Shown: positions 44,658-56,027, counted from the first letter of the stretch. The stretch: 64,000 bases of DNA from Owenia fusiformis (GCA_903813345.2 CAIIXF020000001.1:12011915-12075914); one strand, 5' to 3'. Notes: generated from the sequence alone by a model not told the origin. Made by a program: numbers and translations.

Positions 44658-44999
44658 TCATAATAGTGTTTCCTCTTGACTAGGGGCCCGAGCATCTTCT
44701 TCAACAACAATTTGGAGGATCTCATCCTCCTCTTCGTCATCATTATACTGTCTTGGATCATTATCATCCATATCTTCATTGGAGCTACTGTCATCAAACT
44801 CGGGGACATCATGAATTACATGGTCATCAGTGTCAGTTATAATAGCATTTCGGTTAACTGTCTCCACATGTGTTTTATAGCAACAGTGTACTATAATCGC
44901 TATGACGATTATTGCTGTAAGGAGCAGTATCACAACTATGATTGTTATCTCCATGGAGTGGCTTGTTCCCAAGCTAGGTTGAACTCCATTAGGGTCCAT
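44658..44999 (-). CDS. Small single-pass membrane protein, paralogue of 46366-46560
   Basis: 113 codons from ATG (immediately preceded by in-frame TAA) to TGA. A 15-residue polar N-terminus is followed by one membrane segment (about 17-38, beginning MEITIIVVILLL), the juxtamembrane HCCYKTHVE and an acidic tail (DDSSSNEDMDDND; NDDEEEDE). No cleavable signal peptide is obvious, so the segment is probably a signal anchor with the tail in the cytoplasm. Met16 aligns with the start of the neighbouring gene's protein, whose membrane segment and H-CY-H-E-N juxtamembrane pattern match. The frame continues open beyond the TGA for 209 codons. I do not recognise the family. Confidence 0.65.
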   Translation of the reverse strand: MDPNGVQPSLGTSHSMEITIIVVILLLTAIIVIAIIVHCCYKTHVETVNRNAIITDTDDHVIHDVPEFDDSSSNEDMDDNDPRQYNDDEEEDEILQIVVEEDARAPSQEETLL

Positions 45000-46365
45000 T
45001 TAGAAACAATGTTTTGTGGGCTCTGTTAATGCCTCATATATTTTTTCAGTAATGGGCTCCAAGTGCCCTCATCCATTTAAATCCCACTTATATATTGTCC
45101 CTCATGTGCAACCTACATCTGAGTGAGGTCAGTTTCTTTAGGAACACCATTAAACTAAAAGCTTATATATATTTTCATCAGTGTCTTACATAAATAATGT
45201 TAAGTCAACCAACCCTCATGTCATCATTAATGCTCTCTGTATGAGGATTAAATTCTGAGAATACAGAGAATCATTAATTTTCTGTTCTGGAATTTTCAGC
45301 AGTGCAGAATGTTGCTTTAATCCCTTATGATAGCTTCTCAGTGTCTAATTGAAATATGATTCATGGATCAATGGCCTCAATAGTGAGATATCCCGTTGTA
45401 TTATAAACCGTCTAACCATCTCAGATATGATCACATATTTCTTTAACACACGCAAATCAATCTGCATCTAATTCATCCAACTCACAGACCCATCACTTTG
45501 TGCAGATATTAACCTATCGCTCTTATTAGATCACCTAAATTATTTAAAATCGATCAATAATTTCATTATATCAACTGATATCTTCGCAATCTGGCAAAAC
45601 TCCTGCTTGGTATGTTACATTGTCAAGAGACTGGTTATGTCAAACGAAGAGTTAAAATAATGATTTTACTATTATAAAATTGTCATTTCCGATCTTGTCT
45701 TATCTCGGAAATAAATGCATTTGTTAATGATTTTGCCATTCACTGAGCTCTTTACTCAATTATCTTGAGGACATATTTTATTTGCATTTAATTGTTGTTT
45801 TTACGAGTGATGAAAATGTTTTATTTTCTTTTTCTATAGTAATAATGATCGGAGAGTATTCACATCCTTAGATATTGTTATCCTATGAAGTGTCTAAATA
45901 ACTTGTGAGTTGTCCTCAGAATATTAGTCAAAGTTATGACTTTCAATAATGCCTTTTATATATAGGCTATGTATTGAATGTCATTGTCCTTTCCATTGAT
46001 GGACTTAATTGCTCTTTCATTAGCTGGAACAATTGAAGCTGTACTTTCAGCTTGGTTATTGTCTTTGTATTACTGTGTCCTAATTGTGTCAATTAGCAAA
46101 TGCCATGTTAAATGCCATTTGCCCGAAGAACTTTTGAATACGTTGTGATATTTTTGTCCGTAAATTACATGTGTTTTTACTGTTTATATGTAAGAAAGTT
46201 ATACTTTTATCAGTGAATCATTGCATTTGTCCAAAGAATACCTGATTCTTATTGTAAAGTTAATTTAAGATTGGTCATCAATATTAACTTGTACATAAGT
46301 TTGTTTCACAGTTCCACATTGTTTTTAATCTGTTCTCTATCTTTAGGTGATTAGTTTTAATTCTC
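45000..46365. other. Interval between the two paralogous genes
   Basis: AT-rich, with no coding sequence seen. It should contain the 5' UTR and promoter of the gene starting at 44999 and the 3' end of the gene at 46366-46560; a possible acceptor (TTAACAG) lies about 30 bp before the ATG at 44999. Confidence 0.35.
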
Positions 46366-46560
46366 CTAGAGCTCAACTACAACAGTTAAAGGTGTCCTGT
46401 CAGTGGTTCCATAATTATCATCATCTTCTTCCTCTATAATCTCATCCTCTTTCATAATATTCTTATTTTCCAGATGTTTAATGTAACACGTATGGAGCAC
46501 ACCTACTAGAATTCCTATTGATGTAGTAGTCAGAATGATCACAATGATAATTGCCTCCAT
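46366..46560 (-). CDS. Small single-pass membrane protein, 64 residues
   Basis: Complete frame from ATG to TAG, with an in-frame TAA 24 nt upstream and a possible acceptor CTGCAG just before the ATG. Residues 3-22 are a membrane segment (MEAIIIVIILTTTSIGILVG), followed by LHTCYIKHLENKN and an acidic stretch (EDEIIEEEDDDNY), ending TVVVEL. It aligns over the first half with the protein at 44658-44999: ME..II, VI-L, T-I, H-CY, H-E, N. The two genes lie head to tail and about 1.4 kb apart, as after tandem duplication. Family unknown; the hydrophobic C-terminal VVEL resembles a PDZ-binding end, but this is speculative. Confidence 0.65.
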   Translation of the reverse strand: MEAIIIVIILTTTSIGILVGVLHTCYIKHLENKNIMKEDEIIEEEDDDNYGTTDRTPLTVVVEL

Positions 46561-46859
46561 GTGGAATGCTGCAGGAATCTCAGTTTAGATTTATCCGCTT
46601 TACATTAATTAACTGGCAGATTCCATCGAGTTATTTCTATTGTTCTAGCGAGATTCTTACATTCCTTGTGCTCACTTGGAACTGTTTTATTTAAGTGTCA
46701 GATGCTGTTTTGTGTCAAAATTGTAGAATTTGTCTATTCTAGCTCATCTTTGTACCTGAAAAATAAAACATAATATAGATGTATTAAATCAATGCAAGAA
46801 TAGAAACGTACAAGTATCAAGCTAAAAGGTTACTAAACTGTATGTAATGTTTTTTAAGT

Positions 46860-47058
46860 CAGGCCCGTAGCCAGGATTTGCCAAAGGGGGTTCAATTTTC
46901 AAAAATTTCCAGGGGGGGTTCACATTTGACAATTTTGGCCCAAATATGGCTAAAATCACTTGAGAAGTGCTCAAAATGGTGAAAAACTGCATGATTTTGA
47001 AAAAAATTTTGGCCAGGGGGGGGGGTTCGCAGGGTTCGGTCCCCTGGCTACGGGCCTG
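46860..47058. mobile_element. Short TIR element, CAGGCCCGTAGCCAGG family, copy 2
   Basis: A 199-bp element with perfect 16-bp TIRs (CAGGCCCGTAGCCAGG and its inverse) and exact 5-bp duplications TAAGT (46855-46859 and 47059-47063). The best-preserved of three copies. No coding capacity; probably hAT-related from the CAG start and duplication length. Confidence 0.9.
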
Positions 47059-47450
47059 TAAGTGATGTTTATAGGTCAAGGTCATTTGAAGGTCAAAGGT
47101 CTTGCCATTGTAAGTCTAAGTATGGATACGGAAAAGCCATTCATCCAACAATCTATTTGTCTGTTCAGATGATAGCTAAAGTACTGTTTATCGGATTTGG
47201 TATAGGCATTAGACTTCTGCTCAATATGGTCACTCAAGTCAAACTGGTTACCATGTTTCATAATATAATTTTTGATTATTCAGATAATTCAGTCAATTTT
47301 GGATATAACTTTTTTTATTATTTATTTTTTCTCGAATCTCTCATTTCCTCACTTGGATCATATTTAAAACCAATACTACTTATGTGATTAATAAATGTGT
47401 GAAACAATGTGAGATTTGATGGGTGACTTAATAATATGTTTTGCCTTGTC

Positions 47451-47589
47451 AGTAGTCTAGCTACAAGCCCCTGTAACCCCCTCCCACTACTTGACTACAC
47501 ACCTTCTCACACAGGCGTAAGGAGATTTGTAGTGCCTGTTGTAGATAGGGGGGGGGGGGGTGGTCACAAGGGCTTGTAGCTAGACTACT
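47451..47589. mobile_element. 139-bp TIR element with perfect 20-bp ends
   Basis: AGTAGTCTAGCTACAAGCCC at 47451-47470 is exactly inverted at 47570-47589. The interior contains C- and G-runs (12 G near 47549). No target duplication is evident. Confidence 0.8.
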
Positions 47590-49463
47590 TAGTCAGTGGG
47601 ATTTGTTACTCCTCAAGGATTAGTTAAAATGGCTCTTGTAAAGGTCAAGGTTAAGAAAGTCACATAAAATATAAAATGCATTAATGCAGTTTTATGCACA
47701 TTTTCCAGGCTAATGGCCACCTTTAAGTTTACCATAACCCCAGACTAAGCCATTTGCACAGAATGGGTGCTCACTTCTAATTAATGTACTTTTCGTATGA
47801 TTAATTGAAGGGTCAAGTGATCTCACTTTGATTGATAGCTTCCTACAAGAAAATAGACTTACAAGAATACTGTCCCTAATTTAGAGAACATAATACCATG
47901 TGTTCATTGATTTACGTAATGGCATTTCGTTTGTCTTTATATACTTGGCTTTCCATTATTTCCATCTTTAGATACGCTTGTAGAAAGAATATTATTATAT
48001 TATACAAACATAAAGTGGCATCATCTTTAAGCTTGATGTTCTTTTATCTCATCTATTACAACTGTTCATTTCTTTATGGAGGATTAGAGATGTGATAAAT
48101 TGTATGGTACTTAAAGTATAGTAAATGTCATCTTCCCTCACCTACGTAAAATAACTCTTAAGATGCATTGTTTATAATGATTTTTCAATTATATCAGTCA
48201 ACATTTTAGACAATCCAATCTTCAATAACGGAATTATCGGATTATGGTGATCGCATATCAAATTGTCTTAGAAAACCCATTACATTTTCACATTGGTAAG
48301 CCAATCATGAAATGACTTGTGTATTTTCTTTCAATTAATTTCTTGTAGAAGAGAAAATCTGTTCTTTAGAGATGCTTTATTATTCTGAGTGATGGGTTAA
48401 AAGCTCTATTGAATTCCATCTCTCTCATTGGGGATTAATTTAGCTCCAGACTTAAGTTGGACCTTAGAGGCCCAGTAATCTCCGCCTATGATTCTGAGGA
48501 AATTAGACCCTGTTGCACCCACATATTTGTGTAAGTTTTCTCGCAGTGGGTGTCTCTGTTGGAGCATTTATTGCCAGGGCTCAAAACTAGTTATTATTGC
48601 CCATGGGCAATCATTTTTCATTTTGGCAATTAACTTTAAAAAAGTGATTGTCAACTGAGTATTGAGATTAGTTTAATGATTATTACTGTTGAACACCCTA
48701 AATCTTATTACATATATCTATTTTGTACATGGGAAGTTTTACTTTGTATATGTATTGCATATTGAGAGAAAATTTGATGAATAATGGTAAAATATTGCTG
48801 ATAATTTGATAAACATATTCTTCTTGTATAGTATGCTTGATAAGGATGGTGAATAATTCAAAAATTGATGACATTAACACTCAAATGTTGCATTTTCTTT
48901 ATTTCCCTTGATACCATTGTACTATACAATATTGCAAGCCCTTGTTATATGTCTGCCTTGAAGCTTATAGAACATAAAAATCCGTATTCACAAGATTAAT
49001 TCTTGGGAATATTTCTGTCAACATATATAATCTTGGCAACTGATTATTAATTATTTGTTGCATCCGTATGGGCTGTAAAAACTTACAAAAAAAATATTGG
49101 CTGGATAACTAGTTTCCATAATTCTGTGGCCTGGACAGAATTCATCAAAAGTTCAGGATTTTGTAGAATTCCTGATTTTCCTGAAATTCCCGCGGAATTA
49201 CCAGAATTACATGTTTTTATAAGCTCCTACCATTGATTTTTTTGGAAAATTTGTGCAGAATTTCGATTTTCCCCCAGCAGAATTTCTTTTTTCTTGCATG
49301 TTTTAAAATCCCTGAATATTTCATTTGCAACTCAATTTTCATTTTGAACTCAAGAAAATAAAAAGTAAAAAAGGGAAAAATCAAAACCATAATATTAACT
49401 TTCTCTAGCCCAATAAGAGTAAATTAACTTTACAGAACTGTTCATTTGTAAATCATAAAATCT
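47590..49463. other. Non-coding stretch
   Basis: No supported exon. Near 48580-48650 an old repeat-like piece contains the palindrome TTGCCCATGGGCAA; near 49130-49290 variants of CAGAATTnC recur irregularly. Confidence 0.4.
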
Positions 49464-49491
49464 ATCCATCCATCCATCCATCCATCCATCC
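49464..49491. repeat. (ATCC)7 microsatellite
   Basis: Seven perfect copies of ATCC in 28 bp. Confidence 0.95.
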
Positions 49492-50016
49492 GTCTGTCCC
49501 GAATTGTAAAAAGGATGTTTTTCTGCATTTTTATGTTGCAACCAAGAAGTGATGACTTATCACTATTCCCATCATGTTATTTGTGACAGCTATTCAGCAT
49601 CAGGATCTGTAACGATTGTTACATTTTCCCAGTTAGTGATATTTTGTCATGAATAATTCTGACAATTCTGATAACTATATTCAGATATTCCTATTCGATT
49701 AATGTACTAATAGGCTTCTTTAATTTTGACCTTTGAACAGAAATTCTGTTTTCCATCAGCATATTTTCTCAATCAATTTGCGTGCATAGACTGTTTTCTT
49801 ATCTTTTATCATAAAGAAGTCTATTACTTTGACATGACAAATGAAGAGAGTATGGAACATTGCGTCATTCATGATAAATGTTTCAATTGTTTTTGAGTAA
49901 TTTTGTACCCTCATAGTTGACCTACTAAAATTGTGTATTTCTGCATGGAACATCTCCATATAACCGTACAAAGAACACCTCTCTGAACCTGACAAATTTG
50001 ACCAGATTTTAGCAGT

Positions 50017-50126
50017 TGACACAATTTTCAATTTTAGCAAATTAGCAAAAATTATTCAAATTAGACAGAATTAAGCAAATTTGGCAAAATTTAATCAATT
50101 TTTAGTAAATTTGGCAATCTTCTAGC
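50017..50126. repeat. Degenerate AATTTAGCAAATTTGGCAA minisatellite
   Basis: Irregular repeats of TTTAGCAAA and TTTGGCAAA words; similar words (AAGCAGATTTTGCAAC) resume on the far side of the foldback element, which suggests insertion into this array. Confidence 0.45.
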
Positions 50127-50928
50127 AAAGGACGATTCTCGGTTTGGAGAACAGTCTCCCGGGCTAATAATATTTTTCATGAAAAATATAGAAATATTAC
50201 CCAAATTAAACTATGAATATTCAAAAGAGGACATTTAAATCTACAAGATGTAAAAATAACAAATTGGTCTGAAGCAGGGATAATGCTCAATTAGACCGAT
50301 TCAATAAAATACAAGTCTCGATTTGGGGAAAAAAGTTCATCAGTGTACTGCGCTAATATTTTTTTTGCAAAAAATCTAGAAATATTACCCAAATTAAATT
50401 ATGACTATTCGAAAGAAGACATTCAAATCTATATTAAGTAAAAAAATCAAATTTGTCCGAAGCAGGGATAATGCTCATTTATATTGATGAACTTCGTTCT
50501 CCAAACCGAGAATCGTCCTTTGGTAGAGATTAAGCAAAGGACGATTCTCGGTTTGGAGAACGAAGTTCATCAATCTAAATGAGCATTATCCCTGCTTCGG
50601 ACAAATTTGATTTTTTTACATAATATAGATTTGAATGTCTACTTTTGAACAGTCATAATTTAATTTGGGTAATATTTCTAGATTTTTCGCGAAAAAATAT
50701 TAGCACAGTACACTGATGAACTTTTTTCCCCAAATCGAGACTTGTATTTTATTGAATCGGTCAAATTGAACGTTATCCCTGCTTCAGACCAATTTGTAAA
50801 TTTTACATCTTGTAGATTTAAATGTCCTCTTTTGAATATTTATAGTTTGATTTGGGTAATATTTCTATATTTTTCATTAAAAAAATATTAGCCCAGGAGA
50901 CTGTTCTCCAAACCGAGAATCGTCCTTT
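50127..50928. mobile_element. Hierarchical foldback element (A-B / B'-A')
   Basis: An 802-bp palindrome with a 14-bp centre (50522-50535). Each half (50127-50521, 395 bp; 50536-50928, 393 bp) is itself bounded by inverted AAAGGACGATTCTCGG and CCGAGAATCGTCCTTT. Within each half, two diverged direct units of about 195 bp share CTCGnTTTGGnGAA, AATATTACCCAAATTAAA and GAAGCAGGGATAATGCTCA. So four related units lie in the order A, B, B-inverted, A-inverted. AAGC flanks the second half on both sides (50532-50535 and 50929-50932). No coding capacity. Confidence 0.85.
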
Positions 50929-51420
50929 AAGCAGATTTTGCAACTTTCACAAAATTGTTGCAGGCCGAAACAAATTTAACAGAAAACGTTAGAGCCACCG
51001 CCTCAACAAATCGTGGCTAAGCCACTGTCGTGTATGATTTTGTCTGCAAAATCAAATCAAATTATTGCATTTTGATTTCAGCTGGAACTTCAAGAAAATT
51101 CTAATCTATTGGCTTAGCTTATAACCAGGCTGCAAACATATAAGAATAATAAGTAGCTTCAATCCCCTAATAAATCATCTGGGGACTAGACTTCATTTAA
51201 ATCTAGGAATAAGGTGATATTTTATGTCAAGTCACTCTGTTCTTTCAAAAAGCTTTTTCGCTTTAAGGGGATCTTATATACAATCAAATTGATGTTACAT
51301 TAATGCATATTTAAGCAGAATAAAGTAGCCACTGCAAAAGACATTTGAGTTAATCCCTTTTCTTGAAAAGTACATTAAGTACAGTAAGTTCATGGAGGAA
51401 AATCTTCTTGTGTCACTTTG
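50929..51420. other. Non-coding stretch
   Basis: No supported feature. Confidence 0.4.
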
Positions 51421-51594
51421 CAGGGGTTTCATTAGCAGCAGGCAACAGGGGATTTTCACTAGTTGTTTTCACAAAATCGCCTGTTGTTTCCAGGGGCTTT
51501 TCAACTTTTCCATGTTAAATTCATGATTTCTTTTAATATTGCCTGTTGTTTTCATTTATTTAGCCTGTTTTGAGAAATTTTAGTGAAACCCCTA
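51421..51594. mobile_element. 174-bp TIR element, AGGGGTTTCA ends
   Basis: Starts CAGGGGTTTCATTA and ends TAGTGAAACCCCTA, with exact 5-bp duplications CTTTG (51416-51420 and 51595-51599). The interior repeats GCCTGTTGTTT blocks in both strands. A CAG-type start and 5-bp duplication again suggest a hAT-related miniature element. Confidence 0.8.
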
Positions 51595-51872
51595 CTTTGT
51601 TAATTGTTATTGAATTTTGTAAGACACAGTCCCTCTGTTCCAGAATAAACTCATTGCCATTTTGTTATTGAGCCATCTGACTGCTTTCGTATGGTTTTAG
51701 TGACCAACAAACACTTTCAGTGTCATCCTTGTTGGTGACATCCTTTGTTTTAATATTAACCTGTGTTAGTGAACTCAAGTAGGCCCTCTGTAAGGAATTT
51801 CTCTAAATTTCAGTTTATCATGTTGTTTTGACTTCATATACAAATTGCATGTAAAGAACTATAGGTTTTATT

Positions 51873-54018
51873 ATGTCACTACCACAAGTACTGTTATAGT
51901 CTCTTTTTGTGGATGGTGTTCAGCATTTGTTGGTTAGTATTCAGCAGTTGATATTTGGTATGTGTAACAAATGACAGGTGGTGACATTTTGCAAACATAC
52001 CTACAAAAACCTCTTCAGAACAAGGTTTTCTTCTCGATTTTCTATGGACATAATGGGTGGGAATATATAAATAGTGTATCTAGGGGTAGGATAGATATTT
52101 TCTGTATCTATCCCGCTATGGGTGAGGTCTGTTATGTCTGTTAAATGTCTGTTAAATGTCTGTTGGGTCCAGGATTTCTCCCTCTGGAATTATGTGTATC
52201 TCCCTTGGTCCCTGCAGTTCCTCGAGAAATACACATATTTCCCCCAGGATAAAACATGTATCCAAAACCCTCCAGTACGTTCTTATCTATCTGAGCCAAG
52301 ATTCTTAGGTATAAGATTATCACAGTAGGAACATTTATTGACTTAACATCAGGGACTCATTTGAATTAATGAGGAAGACTTGACCGCACGTTTAATTTCT
52401 CCTATAACAAAGTTTCCAATTAATTTATCTCTTGTTGTTTTTCCGGATGGTCTCCCCCTGATTGAGTCTGTTGATTGAGGCATTTAGAATTGTCTCTATA
52501 ATCCATGCTACTGAATTAACCCACCATTGCCTCTCTCCTTTAAGTCAGTATAACTGTATTAAGATCGATCCAAATGAAGTACTTTTGATTAAAGTCAGAT
52601 TTGACATTATTAATTAGGTTAAGGTTCATGTATTTTAGAGAACTGTCATGTAAATATGTAGAGCTATGGTCCTATTTTTTTTATATGGATATTTACGTGA
52701 TATTGTAAAATAGATAGATCAAAATATTTTGAAATGACATCTCTTGAAATTTTTGTTTGCATGATACACAGGCAAATTACATCGGATCTTGTACAAGCCT
52801 GTACGGAGCTCGTTGTGTCAACGGACCCTGTACAACCTCGTACCGGCCTCGTTACGAGTCTCGTAATTGCTTGTAATTTTCAAGCCTCGTAAGAGCATGT
52901 GATTACAAGGCCCGTAATAGCCCTTAATTTTCGAGCCTTGTACTTGATCGTACGGTGCCCGTAATGAGCCCCGTAATAAATCGTAAATTTCGATCCCTGT
53001 TCTTGCTCGTACGGTGCCTGTTATGAAGCCCGTAATAGCTCGTAATTTTCGAGCCTTGTACTTGCCTGAGCGATGCCCGTAAGAAGGCCCGTAATGGCTT
53101 GTAATTTACGAGCACTGTAGTTGCCCGTATGATAATTGCTCGTTTATTTTGATGAACACTCTTTGATCGATGAAATAAAATACAGCATACTTGAGAAATG
53201 ACATTTCAATTATATCTAATTATGAATGAATATGTATTCAATAATTTCAAAATATTTGCATGTCTGTATCAACATGAAAAACAGTATAAAAGCTACGAAA
53301 CAAAATAAACAGGAATGTCACCAATAGGAGACACCATATTTCTCTACAGGTAAAGTAAATGCCTATAAAATCATTTACACGCGGTATTGGAATAAATTGA
53401 AATGTGATGAAAATAAATGTCATTGTTATCGAATATCTGAAAAAAATTATCACTCTGAAATGATTAAGGATACATAACGTGATCCGGATAGATCATGTAG
53501 CATGACAGCTTATAACTTTTTTGTTCGAAGTTCGATAACGGGCCTCGTACAAGCTCTTACAGGCCTCGAAATTCCGAGCCTCATACATGCTCGTACGGAC
53601 CTCGAAAACAACAATTACGAGCATCGTACGAGCTCGTACAGGCCTCGATAACGAGCTTCGTACGAGCCCATTCGAGGATGGTGCTCCTTTTTGCACGTTA
53701 TGACTCGTAATTCTCGAGGCTCGTACGAGCTTGTACGGGGCCGATGAAATTTGCTTGTGTATGGTAAAATAAGGCATTTGAAAACATGCAAAATGTCATC
53801 ACCTGCCATTTGTTACAGATGCTAAACTCTGAACACCAACCAATGATCACCGATCAGAAAAACGTTGAAGACAATAACAATATGTCACTACTTGTGGTGG
53901 TAACAACAGACTATAACAATATATCACACTTTTGGTAGTAACACAACAGACTATAACAATATGTTACCATTTGTAGTGGTAACATAAGCAACTATAAAAA
54001 TACTTGTGGTGGTGACAT
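51873..54018. mobile_element. 2.1-kb element with long, internally repetitive inverted ends
   Basis: ATGTCACTACCACAAGTA at 51873 is inverted at 54001-54018. The left arm (to about 51999) contains GGTGTTCAG, TGTAACAAATGACAGGTGG and TGACATTTTGCA, all found inverted and in reverse order at 53782-53900. The right arm is expanded by about four units of about 40 bp around ACAGACTATAACAATAT (53868-54000). Inside lies the 1-kb element at 52764-53762. No coding capacity beyond repeat-derived frames. No clear target duplication. Confidence 0.65.
52764..53762. mobile_element. 1-kb element with CpG-rich tandem-repeat ends
   Basis: ATACACAGGCAAATTACATCGG at the left (52764 onward) is matched in inverse at the right end (CCGATGAAATTTGCTTGTGTAT, to 53762). 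Next to each end lie tandem units of about 59 bp built from CCCGTAAT, CTCGTAATTTTCGAGCC and CTTGCTCGTACGG (left about 52797-53145; right about 53520-53740). The centre is AT-rich. CpG content is far higher than the surroundings. Small open frames here are repeat artefacts. It may be an insertion into the element at 51873-54018 or its core. Confidence 0.75.
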
Positions 54019-55652
54019 GACATGATTTTGTTTCATAATTAAGCAAAAATGGCTCTTGTTTTATTATTAATTCTATAAAGGTCTTTTATGTATAAATCTA
54101 GAATTTCTTGAGCTGAGATGAGCTCATTTATATTTCTTAAAAGATAATAAAAAGGACCTTTGCTCTTCTGTGAACATTAAAGAGTAAGTCCCATACTAAT
54201 GTCCTTAGGATTTCATACCTAGATGCTGTATACTAATTACAAATATGCGGCTTGGGAGTTCTTTGCACTTTTCTCATTGGAAATATAATGACGTTTATTA
54301 TAGGGTCTGCAATATAAGCTTTATGCATTCATGGAGAATGAATACGTGTTTAAGGAAGGTAATACAGAGTGGATGAGTCTTAAATAGTAGCTAATGAATA
54401 TACTTTGCTAATGCTGTAAAACAAAAAAATTGACATAAAAACAAAACAAGATTTTCTGATTATTTCCATGGAAATAATATTCTACATAATTTTTTTTCAA
54501 AAATTATTTTTATGTTATCCCCTGATTCCATGATACTGAAGTTTGTTCTAAGCTCTACATGTAATTTGAAGTAAATCCAACCAAGAATTACTTTTTCAAA
54601 TGTTGACTCTTTTTATGTCAGTTTTGTATGCTCTTCCATTATCCCATTAATAGATACTATTCCAAATTGTAGCATACAAATACTTTATTAAAGCTGTGAA
54701 AGTAACATTTTTGATTTATGATACATCGATGAATAATAACTGTGAGAGAAAGCAAAACTAAATGGCAGTTTTGAAAGCTTTTCATATTTACAGCTGAATT
54801 AAGCAATTACCACAGGATTTCATGAAAAAAGTCAAGTTTGTAACTAAAAATTTAGACGATTTTTGGTCACTACCAAGAACTGGTAAATATTGTTATAGCA
54901 ACCACTTTTGTGATCCATATTTTTTAGTATCTGTGACAAATGGTTACACTTTTATTATTGCAGCAAGGTTGTGATATTTTGTAATGCCATGTTATTTGTT
55001 ATTATATTTAAGGCATCTAAAGCATCATAAAAAATATATTTGAAAAAAAGCTCTAGGGTATGTTCTATATTCATGAAATACAGAAACAAATGCTTGAGAG
55101 ATTGTCAATTAATTGCATTGTAATGGTACTTAGTATTAAATCATCCCCTGACACGCTGTCTCATTATATGAAACACAATATAAAATTATGGTCATTTTTC
55201 TGTTTCATCACTCATGTTTCTGTCTTCAATTGACAAGTTATACCTGTTCCCCTCTATCATTATCCAACCAAGGGAGATTACGCATGCAAAAAATCACAAT
55301 TGTTTTGTTTTAAATCCTCAACTACAGTCAACCATTGTCAAGAAAACTGAAAGAGTAAACATGCATATTTTTTCAATATAATAATTATTGAGATGCTAGA
55401 AAATCAGGTGATTCATCACTTTTTTAGAGAAAGCTAGAGCTAAGTGTATATTTTAAAAGTGACATTTTAAACCTGATCAGATAGATTAGCTCCTTACCTG
55501 TAGGCAATAATTACTTGGTGTTTCTGAGGATCTTGTTAACTCTGTATATCTCCCTGAGTCATAAACAATATAACCCAACACCTTGTACTGAATCATGACA
55601 CAAGTCATAACATAAGTCATAAATCTAAGGATGTCTTCAATACCTGCGATAA
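54019..55652. other. Non-coding stretch
   Basis: No supported exon or element. Around 54890-54965, TTGTTATAGCAACCACTTTTGTG and GTGACAAATGGTTACAC resemble fragments of the arms at 51873-54018. Confidence 0.4.
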
Positions 55653-56027
55653 TACCTTTTGCATTCGTTTGACTTCACTTCTTAAAAGAGAGCTTCATCT
55701 TCACTCTTTCAAACTAAAAGAAACCTGTGAACTTACATACCGCGCCAATCAGTGTTCGTTGGCCAAATTTGACCGACGTTCTTTATATGGTCATTCCTTC
55801 TGACGTCATCATTGAGCCCAGAATCGACCAATGACATGCGCATATTTAATTAGAACGCATTTGGTGTATGTTTCTTCAAGCTCGCTGATTGGTGGAAGGT
55901 CAGCGCGTAGGTCAAAAGTGATTTACCCAAACTGTCACCGGTACCCGTCGTGAGGGCGGGGCTACTAAACTGTAATATGGTCTCTACTAGGCAGAGTGTA
56001 GCTTAACTAGACTCTGCACGCAGGGTA
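55653..56027. mobile_element. Mutator-like miniature element, copy 2 (inverted)
   Basis: A 375-bp copy, opposite in orientation to 22117-22483, with the exact 9-bp duplication CTGCGATAA (55644-55652 and 56028-56036). Similarity to copy 1 runs over the whole length, including the CRE palindrome (55801-55808), CACCGGTACCC and the TACTAGGCAGAGTGTAG block. The perfect duplication suggests a fairly recent insertion. Confidence 0.9.
55801..55808. promoter_or_regulatory. CRE-type palindrome in copy 2
   Basis: TGACGTCA, the same site as 22334-22341 in the sister copy. Its retention in both long copies may reflect recent common origin and not selection. Confidence 0.4.

Noticed and set aside
44609-44812. 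Minus-strand frame containing KKMLGPLVK, like PPCS exon 5 ([11 protein letters not shown])
   Set aside because: Only eight residues match, no neighbouring PPCS sequence follows, and the frame overlaps the better-supported membrane-protein frame; a coincidence.
52924-53809. Minus-strand open frames of 60-94 codons
   Set aside because: They read through the CpG-rich tandem arrays and inverted ends; composition follows the DNA repeat.
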